DNA of 64,000 nucleotides, from contig JAUTDP010000003.1 of the NCBI GenBank assembly GCA_033439795.1, positions 3,782,001 to 3,846,000 of the forward strand, given 5' to 3'. Below the pieces are notes generated by a model. The model saw only the letters and a program-made list of their open reading frames with translations, made no database searches and had not been told where the DNA came from. This DNA is from Sordaria brevicollis. Its lineage: Eukaryota; Ascomycota; Sordariomycetes; Sordariales; Sordariaceae. Positions within the stretch are counted from its first letter, which is position 1. Each line of letters starts with the position of its first letter. Position numbers and translations under genes: made by a program. Positions 37,038 to 45,400 of the stretch are shown here, one piece after another.

Positions 37038-37323
37038 TATAAAAGTATTATTAAGAAAACTTAGGGGGACCCATATAATTAGGGTATAATAACTTAGGAC
37101 GACGGATAAAATAGCGGATAAAATAAAGATAGTAAAATATAATATAGAAAAAAGGATCTCGGAGTCCGGGCGCCGACCGTTCCGGACCTACAAGGAAGCG
37201 TATAAGTATAAAAGAGGATAATTCCTAGCTAGAGATTTATATTTAGCCAGGCTAAAGTTTTTCCCCCAAAATAGACCTACCTTATGCGACCTACTCTCAC
37301 CCTCTCGTACCTATAACCTTATA
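37038..37323 (+). repeat. Gypsy-2 3' LTR
   Basis: Partner of 21894-22179. Its first 40 bases are more RIP-damaged than the 5' copy (ATAAAAGTATTATTAAG against ATAAGGGTATCGCTAGG). Its second half keeps more C and G (CCAGGCTAAAG, CCTACCTTATGCGACC). Confidence 0.9.
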
Positions 37324-37842
37324 CGGTCTAAGCACATCGATATAAGGTATTATTTTATAAGGGAAGCTATAAATAATAATAAAGCAAAAATAATATATAT
37401 CCCTACTAAAGAACAATTAGCAAATAATTTAACTAAGCCAATGGATAATAAATATTTATCAGAATAGCGGAATAAAATAGGTATTGAAAAATTTTTATTA
37501 TAAAATATTTTAATATATTATAAATAATAAAATAATTAAATAATATTATATTATTATCTATAGGTTTTTTATCTTATAAATAAGATTTTCCTATAATTAT
37601 ATAAAAATTAATATTTATAATAATAAACGGGTTTTTATAAATATTTATAATATTTAAATTTTTACCCTATATATTATATATATAAGAAATATATATATAA
37701 ATAATAATAAAGGTTTTATAAATATTAAAAAATAATATTTAATTTTTACCTTATAAGAGTTTAATTTTTTCTCTTAATATATATATTATATAATAATATA
37801 TATTTATAACCTAATTACTACCGTAACTAGTTTACGGGGGAG
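37324..37842 (+). pseudogene. Copia RNase H C-terminus, 3' untranslated region and polypurine tract
   Basis: After the right TSD copy CGGTC (37324-37328) the frame resumes with the RSKHIDIRYYFIREAI block and IPTKEQLANNLTKPMDNKYL, the normal Copia C-terminus, ending near 37503. It is continuous with YKRS at 21880-21893 once Gypsy-2 is removed. An AT-rich 3' region follows, then the polypurine tract at about 37832-37842. Confidence 0.88.
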
Positions 37843-38540
37843 TGTTGGTCTTAATATATATATTATATAATAATATTATATTTATACGGATTTACGGGAT
37901 TATACTATATACCATATATTATATATATAGGTTATACGAGGGTAGCTAACCTTAAAGTGGCTTATCGAGCTCTTCTTTACTCTACCGAGGTCCAGAGGCC
38001 CAGAAAGGCCCAGGGTGGCCTAGAGTGGCCCAAGTCCAAAAGCCGAGGCCCAGAAAGGCCGAGGTTCAAAGGTTGAAAGAACCGGGTAGACAAAGGAAAT
38101 CCGGGAACAAAGGAAAACGACGTCAACGGACCTTTTCCTTTCAACGGCTCGTAACTCGGCCGTTTGCAGTCGTACGGAAACGAATGTAACGTTTTCGGAA
38201 TCGTCGAGATTCGACGGATCCGGCTGTCAAATCGGATTCCTGAAAAGTATAAGAATGGGGCTTCCTCGAAGGAAAGAAGGATTTTTCTTCACCCTTAGAC
38301 ACTCATCAATATCTTTACCAATTCAAGTCCTACACACACACAAAGCATACCATTGTGACCGTCTCATCCTCCTCTACACAACCGTACCACTCATGCCTTC
38401 GGTTTCCTACAATACCGCCCTCTTTTTCCATCCTAAGGATAATAACCAAATTGCCCTCGTTATTTATCCTCAAGCCTTTGCCTTCGATATCTTTCGTTAT
38501 ACCGAATTAGCCTGCGAAGGTTATAAGGCTCCCTCTTCAA
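37843..38540 (+). repeat. Copia 3' LTR (less RIP-damaged copy)
   Basis: Keeps ATG at 38255 and 38393 and an uninterrupted frame to the LTR end, where the 5' copy has ATA and a stop. It ends CTCTTCAA before the repeat TATATATATA. The 98-codon open frame at 38255-38551 is the LTR-encoded first part of the leader ORF described at 15642-16346. Confidence 0.9.
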
Positions 38541-39730
38541 TATATATATAATAGTTAAAAGACGTACTATACTTTATTTATTAACGCGCTTTCGAATTGG
38601 TTATAAAGTAGTACCGTATAGTAAAGGGTATTATTACAACGGCGAAAAATCCTAACTCCGTTGAACTTAAACTATATACGGGCAAATTTACTAAGTAATT
38701 TAACTTACCGTACTCGCATCAACTACTCCCTAGGTTCGAAACCCGGCCGCCATTATTAAAACTCAGCAAACTAGATTTCTATCCCTATTATTAACTCTCT
38801 AAAAACCATACTAATAATAATAAATATCTTAAATATTATAATTTTAATCATATTAACAATCTACGTAGTCGACTACGTAACGGATAGCCCTTTATTCGAA
38901 ATTCTAACGCTCCCCAACTTACTACGCTAATCAATATTTAAATTCCTACTCAAACTCCGGCTCCCTAATCGATTACGCTAACTACTACCCAAATTCCTCC
39001 TCCTTCTATTACACCAATTACGGTATTACGACTTCGAGGAAGGCTTCCCCTTCAACCTACTCGTAGAGGATTATAGCCTACCCGGGGCTATAGCCTTACC
39101 TAAAGTTAAAACCCTATATCTTCGATATATATAACGCTATTAATTTAACGTAACGTATCTATATAAAAAGGTATTAACCTAAATACCGAAAATACTACCA
39201 ATCGTTCCCAACCTAACGCTACACAACCTAAGAGGCGGGGTCGCCCACTTAATAATAAAAATAAACTTAAGGAAAGAAGAGAAATAAAGGGAAATACGTT
39301 AATACGGGGTAAAAATAATAGAAGTAATAAAGGTAATAAAGGAGGAGGAGTAGTACTACCCAATACCGCGCTAACGTAAAGGAAACTATAGGAAGTATAT
39401 TAATAATTAAATACGTCGATTATATAAATAAAATTAATAATATACGGATTAATATAAATTAATATATTAAATTCTATTAAATTCGATTAAATAACGACTT
39501 TAATTAAATAACTTCAATTGATTATAATGTGCAAAAGTATAACTGTAGCGCTAAATACCCTATAAGACCGTTATAAAACCGCCCTATAAAATTAGGTCTA
39601 GGCGCCAATTTGGCTGCACGTACTAATTTAGGTTAACTAAACCTTAAAATAATATAATACTTAAACTCTAGGTTGAAATTTATAAAAGAATATATAGGCG
39701 ACTACGTTCCAATATAACCGAACGCTAAAG
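38541..39730 (+). pseudogene. MULE transposase, C-terminal fragment with SWIM zinc finger
   Basis: After the Copia element the transposase frame resumes. Near 38660-38730 it reads ELKLYTGKFTKXFNLPYSHQ (X = TAA), the SWIM motif CTGRF...LPCSH with both Cys changed to Tyr by G-to-A. A PRFETRPP segment follows. Near 39225-39255 a basic tail reads KRRGRPLNNKNK, the AT-hook-like end common in fungal MULEs. CpA is still fairly frequent, so RIP is moderate. The reverse-strand 72-codon frame at 39145-39363 is a shadow. The remainder, to the TIR at 39731, is non-coding. Confidence 0.78.
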
Positions 39731-39805
39731 TTCGGGTTATATATAGGAGAAAAAAGTGGGGGTCCGTACAAATAGCGTTTTTAATCTGTATAAATAGCGT
39801 TTCTC
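39731..39805 (-). repeat. MULE right TIR
   Basis: Inverted copy of 5573-5647. The differences are transitions, mostly C/T or G/A, as expected from RIP. The adjoining TATTAATT (39806-39813) is the right TSD copy. Confidence 0.9.
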
Positions 39806-39813
39806 TATTAATT

Positions 39814-40620
39814 CTCTTAATTTTTTTCTTTAAATTTTTATTTTTTTATTTTTTTAGAAACTACAGGGTAAGCGAGAAGGTAAAAAAAACTTGGTGAAAT
39901 TTTCGAAAATTTTCCTTCCAAATTCTATCCGTCGGTTTTTTTTTTCAAAGTCGTTTTTCTCGGCCGGCAAGCTAGCTACGGTCACGTGAGTGGTACCATT
40001 GTACTTGTCTCGGCTTACTCATCATTTTGGTACCCACTTTGTCTTGATAGGACCCACTTTCAAATACCAAGCCTTAAGCGAGGCGCTAAACGCTAAATAA
40101 GCTTAGCGAATAGGGATAGGGTATTTAATTCAGCTAATTCCAATTCGAGAATTTTTTTTTAGCCAATTGCAGGTCGCAAAATCGCGGGTAAACTTCGGGA
40201 AGATTTATAGGGATTATTGCAGGGGGTCACGGTATTATAGAAGAAGCTACGCTCAACGTTCGTATTTATTCAATACTTTTTATATTGAAGCTCCGCTTCA
40301 AATAATTTCTCGAGATTGGGTTTTGGGGTTACAAGCACCACGCAGGGTTGAAGACCTAAAACGCCATGTACCGTATTATCTCTAGCTATCCGGAACGAGA
40401 TTTCCTTACTAAGTTGGCGTAATTTGGCGGAACGCACAAGTATACTGCAATATTTATGCCTACTAAAATTTTGGTATATGGTAATAATTTCAAATATACC
40501 CCCTTCTAGCTTCTAAGGCTCTCATCCCCTATTAATTATCCCTATATACCTTCCTTATTCCTTTCCTCTTTTCAACCAACCAAATTGGCCAATTTAGTAA
40601 TAATTTTATAATATTAAGTA
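39814..40620. other. Less-mutated island right of the MULE
   Basis: Composition is closer to normal here, with many CpA/TpG (for example GGTCACGTGAGTGG, CCACTTTGTCTTGA). It includes T-rich runs at 39820-39860, the palindromic motif 40276-40309, and a 72-codon frame (40167-40385) with no recognisable domain that I do not call as a gene. A 12-base word, AGCTAGCTACGG (39971-39982), resembles the interior of the MITE at 63416-63854 read in reverse. Confidence 0.4.
40276..40309 (-). repeat. Palindromic motif, right copy
   Basis: TTGAAGC (40285-40291) pairs with GCTTCAA (40295-40301) around TCC. Read on the minus strand it matches the left-flank copy at 5528-5558, so the two flank the MULE in opposite orientation. 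Confidence 0.5.
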
Positions 40621-40685
40621 TAAATAAATGGCTTAGTATATTCGCTCTCGATATTAATATTAGTCTTGAGGACTGTATACTAAAG

Positions 40686-40865
40686 CTACCTAAACCACCC
40701 AAACCACCCAAACTAATACAACCAAACCACTTAGACTACCTAAATTACCTAAACTACCTAAACTACCTAAACTAACTAATATAATTAATATAATTAATAT
40801 AATTAATATAATTAATATAATTAATATAATTAATATAATTAATATAATTAATATAATTAATACTA
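40686..40865 (+). repeat. 9-bp minisatellite, 20 units, graded in sequence
   Basis: Twenty consecutive 9-mers. They begin CTACCTAAA, CCACCCAAA, CCACCCAAA, CTAATACAA. They continue through CTAAATTAC and CTAAACTAC units, then CTAATATAA, eight perfect TTAATATAA units and a final TTAATACTA. CCACCCAAA turns into CTACCTAAA by two CpA-to-TpA changes. A pyrimidine-rich CTC/CCT block follows directly (40866-40920). Confidence 0.9.
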
Positions 40866-40919
40866 TTCCCTCCTCCTCCTCCTCCTATTCCTCCCCCTTC
40901 CCCTCCCCCTCCTCCTTCG

Positions 40920-42173
40920 GCTCTAAAACGTATTTAATACCGTATTAGATTTAAATTACTATTGTACGGTAAAAGAACCATTAAAGTAAAATATTTAAAG
41001 CCTACTAAAAGGGTAAAACGGTATTATTTTAATAAGATTAAAATTTAAATTAATAGGGTTATATCGCGGCGTATTAATTTTATATTAATAATTTTAATAA
41101 GTATTAACGTATTTTATATAAACTAAAATATTTATTAATAATGAAAATAATTAAGAATTACGATTATAACGAATTTAACCGCTATTCCGCTGCCGGTAGG
41201 GAATTACCGCGTACGATAATAATTTCGCTAGACCCGGGTACTATAATATTTACTTCTATAAGGCTACCTACTATTTTAAAATACCGTTTATTATTATATA
41301 CAATTAGTAAATAAGGCGCGAATCGATTTTATATTATATAAATCAAAAGGGTAGACCTTTATAGTTAAAATTTAAGTACTAATTTTATAAAAAATTCTAA
41401 ACTACTAAATATAATAGTATTTTAATTATAATACAATAGTTCCGTATAAAATTTATAATTCTTTTTAATACCCTTTATGTAAAATAAGTATAAGAATTTG
41501 GGTAATTCTTTTTAAGAAGTTAATTTAATCAATTCTTATTTCGATATTATATTAATTATAAAAGAATTACTTATTAATCCCAAAAATTACTAACTAAATT
41601 GCTTATTAAAGTGAATTCGTTTTTAAAGTTAGTCATATATTTATATAATAATTTATAATTGGTTAAGTTTTTTCCTCCCCTTATCCCTAATTTTATTTTT
41701 TTCTCCCTTCCTCGCTTTTATTTATTTTTAATAATAAAATTATCGGAAGAAACCTAAAGAAATTTAGAATAAACTTAAAAAAATTCGTAAAAGACTTAAA
41801 AGCTAACTTTTTTATCCTAGAAATTTATTAAGCGTAATAGCTAGCCTATTTTATTTAATATAATAATTAAATTTCTTTAGTCTTATATTATAAACTTCGA
41901 CGAAATCACCCTCCCTTTCGAATATAACGAAGGTTATACCTATGTAATTAAAGGCAATAAATCCATTATAAGTAAAACTAACCGTTCGAATTTAGGGTAA
42001 ATAGCAAATTACCCTAATTCTTTATATTTTTACTAATAATATTATTCGTCTTCAATTAATAATTATTTTCTATAGAGAGGGTATTTCTAAGAAAGTAGTC
42101 GCAAAGAGAAAGCATTATACTCTAAATATTGAAATGTAGTTTAATAAAGTAGTTTATTAAAATAAGGGATTAT
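40920..42173 (+). pseudogene. pogo-like (DDE_1) transposase relic, 5' part
   Basis: The clearest part is about 41890-42168 on the plus strand. It reads NFDEITLPFEYNEGYTYVIK followed by GNKSIISKTNRS, the DE-x-PLPFE...GYTY..KG.KT...KT.RSGW block of fungal DDE_1/pogo-type transposases. A GRGISKKVV-like and AKRKHYT.NIE segment follows. Stops are RIP-type. Farther upstream (40920-41700) there are short coherent stretches, such as KRTIKVKYLKPTKRVKRYYF near 40975-41030, but no firm domain. Gypsy-4a cuts the gene at 42173; 49446-49577 probably continues it. TIRs were not identified. Confidence 0.5.
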
Positions 42174-42438
42174 TATCACGAGCGACGTGGTTACGAGAGA
42201 CAAGCTTAATACGTTGAATCCAGGTCTATTGTAGAATTATAAAATAAAGAAGAAAAGAAGAAAACGAATAAAGGGCGCGCCCCGCGCTAAAATTTATACC
42301 TAAGCGCGGACGACCTACGAAGGTAATATACAATTACGTACGCTAGTACGGTCAACCTCTATTAGGGTAACCGCCTAAACGATAATTAGTCCGTTAAATA
42401 GGGCCCTAATAAGGACTTTGTCCGCTAGCGCCGTAATA
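42174..42438 (-). repeat. Gypsy-4a 3' LTR
   Basis: 265 bp, same length as 49176-49440. It shares GGGCGCGCCCCGCGC and CGACCTACGAAGG with all four Gypsy-4 LTRs. The GC-rich core keeps its C because it is in CpG/CpC context. Confidence 0.9.
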
Positions 42439-42469
42439 TTACCCCCCCTTTCGAAAAAAATTCGCCCCG

Positions 42470-45400
42470 AATCTTTGAAATATTAGAATTATTATTATAT
42501 ATAAAGTAAATCCTTTATTTTTTAATATTTACCGCCTTCTTTAATTTCCTTATACCCTTTTTTAAAGGGATATTATCTTCCGGATAATTTTTATCGAATT
42601 CCTCTACTTTAACCTTTTATAATTACTCTTCTAAATATATAGGCAATTTTAAATATTTAAAGTATACTTCGTAATACGCTTTTAAAAACTTAAATAAATT
42701 TTTAAAATTATTTACGTTATAAAATTTCGGGTTAGGATTATATCCTTTTTAATTTACCCGGTATTAAAATTTATTAAAATATACCCAAAAAGTTAGGATT
42801 TTTTCTACTTCTTATTCGATATCGTCGTTAATATATTCTCTTATTAGCTTTTCTAATTTTTAATTAAATAATAAATTATTAGATTTTTTTTTTAATCGAT
42901 CCGTATAAAAAATATCCGTTCCTCTCTACCTTTTTAGCACTTTTAGTTTAAACGAATTGTTATATTTTTCTTTAATTTTGAAATATTAATTAATTAAAGG
43001 AAAATCGAATTTATAATTTAATCGATTTATAAACTTATTCCGTTTAATTATAAATACTTTATCCCTAAAACCGAAATTTAAGACGTACCGATATTTATCC
43101 GTTTATTTAATTATTTATTTTTAGGCTTTAATAATATATTCTCTTATTTTTTCTATATAATTTCGAATCTATTTTATTATCCCTTATATATTTTCGCGGC
43201 TAAATTTCTCCTTAATTATTAGCCTAATACCGTTAAAATTAATACGTATTTCCTAATTTAAAGTACTAAGTATAAAAAATCCTTTTAATATTTTATATAA
43301 TTATATCCCTTTTAAATTATTATATAATATTCTTATTTAAACGGTATTTATCGTTAAGATTACTTCGGATTAATTATTTTAGAAGTAATTAATAAAAAGA
43401 TAAAAGCGTTAATCGAAATATTTATTTATAATTTCTATTTACTTTATTATTTAATTATAATTTGAAGAAGTTAATTTCTATTTAATATTTAGGATTTTAA
43501 TTAATTCGTTCGTAAAATCCGAAACGAATTAAAATCTTCTATCCGAAATAATTTCGTTTAATAAACCGTAAATATAATATAACCCTTTATAATATATATA
43601 AATTACGTCCTTAATTATTACTATTATAAAATAAAGGATAATTTATAATATTTTATTTAATTTAAATTTATTATTACGAATATATTATCGAATCTTTATT
43701 TATCTTTAAATATTAATTTAAAATTTATAATTAAGTTTTATTAAGTATATTGGGCCGTTAGAATAGGCTTTAATTTATTAATATTTTATCGCGGAGAACC
43801 TTCGAAATATAATATATTATATAATTAGTAATAAAACGGTTAACGTAACCAATTATCCCTAATTATTAATATTATATAGAAATTAAATATTTTATTTTAT
43901 TTTAATTTAAATAAGCGGTAATAATTTTTACGTATAATTTATAAATAATTTAGGCTTTTAGAATATTAAATAGTATAATAAATTTGTCGAAATAGGTGAA
44001 AATCTTATTAGTAATAAATCGATACCCATTCTCCTTCCTTCTAATTATATTTCGATAAATTTCTAAATTTGGGCAAATTTTATTTTTAAATATAAAACGG
44101 TCTATTAAAAAGTATCCCTTTAAGCGATCCTTTTAATTACTCTCCGCAATTTCTAAATTAATTTCTATAAGGGTTCCTAAAAACGAAATTAACGTATAAA
44201 TAGCGTTAATATTATTAATTATATCATTAAATTATATTATACAGCTATTTTTTAAATTTTTAAAGATTTGGAAAATATAGTAGGCTTTTTATTTAATTTT
44301 TTAATTTTTTAAATCTTCCGCCTTTTTTAATAAGGCGTTAGCCGCCCTATTCTCCTTCCCCGGCCGGTATAAAATAATAAAATAGTATTAAGATAGGAAT
44401 TTTATTTAGCCCGTTTATTATAAATTTAATAATCGTTTAATATTAAATTATTTAAACGCTTTATTATCCGTAAGAATTAAGAAAGGTTCTTATAAATTAA
44501 TAAATTCGGCTTTCTAATATTATAAAGCCTTAATAATTATTATTAATTCTTTATTACAAATAGAATAATTATATTTTATTCTATATATAATTTCAAAATA
44601 GAAGGTAATAGAACGTTATTTATTATCGATTAATTAAAATAATAGCCCCGCTACTACCCCGTCCGAAATATTCGTTTCTACCCGTATTGGCTAATTATAT
44701 TTAAAATAAATTAGGATAGGTACCGATAGTAATTTCCTTTTAAATTTTTTAAAGGTAATTTAATAATCTTTATTCTAATCGAATATTTTTCTTTTTTTTA
44801 TTAATACCGTTAGTAATTTAACAATTCGGTTATAATTTTTAACGAACTATCGGTATAAGTTATATAAATTTAAGAAGGATTATATTCCCTATATATTCGT
44901 CGGGGTTTATTAATCTTTTATAACGGCGATTTTCTAAAGGTCGATAAATACCCCGTCCGTTCCGATAATAAAATTTAAGAATTTAATTTTTTTAATATAG
45001 AATTTATATTTATTTAAGTCCGCTTATAAACCCATTATTTCTAATTTAGTTAATACCTTTTTAATATAAATTTTATATTTTTCTAAATCATTCGAGAAAA
45101 TAAAAATATCGTCGATATACGCGTTATAAAAATCGTTAAAATAATTTATTAATATTTCGTTAATATATTATTAAAACGTTAATAGTCCGTTAATTAATTT
45201 AAAAGGTAGGATTTTATATTTATAAATATTATATTTTATTTAGAATATCGTAAATTTTTTATTATCGGGGTATATACGGATTTGGTAGAAAATTTATTTA
45301 ATATCAATTTTCGAGAAAATCTTTACTTAACTAATTTTAATAATAATTTCGTTAATTAAAGGGAGAGGGTATTTATCTTTCTTTATAATAGCGTTAAATT

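Larger units (their letters stand above)
21894..37323 (+). mobile_element. Gypsy-2 LTR retrotransposon, split by Gypsy-3
   Basis: 286-bp LTRs (21894-22179 and 37038-37323), with TSD CGGTC at 21889-21893 and 37324-37328. The element interrupts the Copia RNase H codons for ...YKRS/KHIDIRY, which prove the insertion site. A purine tract, TTAAGGGGGAGGATAAT, precedes the 3' LTR. Gypsy-3 (7875 bp plus its 5-bp TSD) lies in the integrase C-terminal coding region. Without it Gypsy-2 is about 7.55 kb. RIP is heavy. Confidence 0.92.
15230..38540 (+). mobile_element. Copia LTR retrotransposon with an LTR-leader ORF, split by Gypsy-2
   Basis: The two 698-bp LTRs (15230-15927 and 37843-38540) begin TGTTGGTCTT. 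A textbook polypurine tract, TTTACGGGGGAG, directly precedes the 3' LTR. The probable TSD is TATAT (15225-15229 and 38541-38545), but the site is low-complexity, so the 3' boundary could shift by a base. The interior carries a leader ORF, gag, protease, integrase, RT and RNase H in Ty1/copia order. Gypsy-2 sits inside the last codons of RNase H (21894-37323). Without it the element is about 7.9 kb. RIP in the gag-pol part is much lighter than in the Gypsy elements. Confidence 0.92.
5573..39805 (+). mobile_element. Mutator-like (MULE) DNA transposon, expanded to 34.2 kb by nested insertions
   Basis: The ends are 75-bp TIRs (5573-5647 and 39731-39805), differing at about six positions, all transitions. 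They are flanked by the exact 8-bp direct repeat TATTAATT (5565-5572 and 39806-39813), the TSD length expected for MULEs. Without its insertions the element is about 3.6 kb in three pieces: 5573-6768, 14031-15229 and 38541-39805. Together these encode a decayed MULE transposase. Gypsy-1 entered the N-terminal part. The Copia element entered between the DDE region and the SWIM zinc finger. Confidence 0.88.

Noticed and set aside
38722..38750. tRNA-like T-loop word GGTTCGAAACC
   Set aside because: It lies in the coding frame just after the MULE SWIM motif (PRFETRPP). No acceptor, D or anticodon stems fold around it.
5573..39805. A single giant cargo-carrying element (Starship-like)
   Set aside because: There is no tyrosine recombinase (DUF3435) or cargo gene. 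The 34 kb is explained by nested retrotransposons inside a normal-sized MULE.
40167..40385. 72-codon open frame in the less-mutated island
   Set aside because: Crosses the palindromic motif 40276-40309, shows no domain and has no convincing neighbours. Not enough to call a gene.
40740..40861. CRISPR-like or origin-like direct repeats
   Set aside because: The units are 9 bp without spacers and grade in sequence: a minisatellite in a eukaryotic genome.
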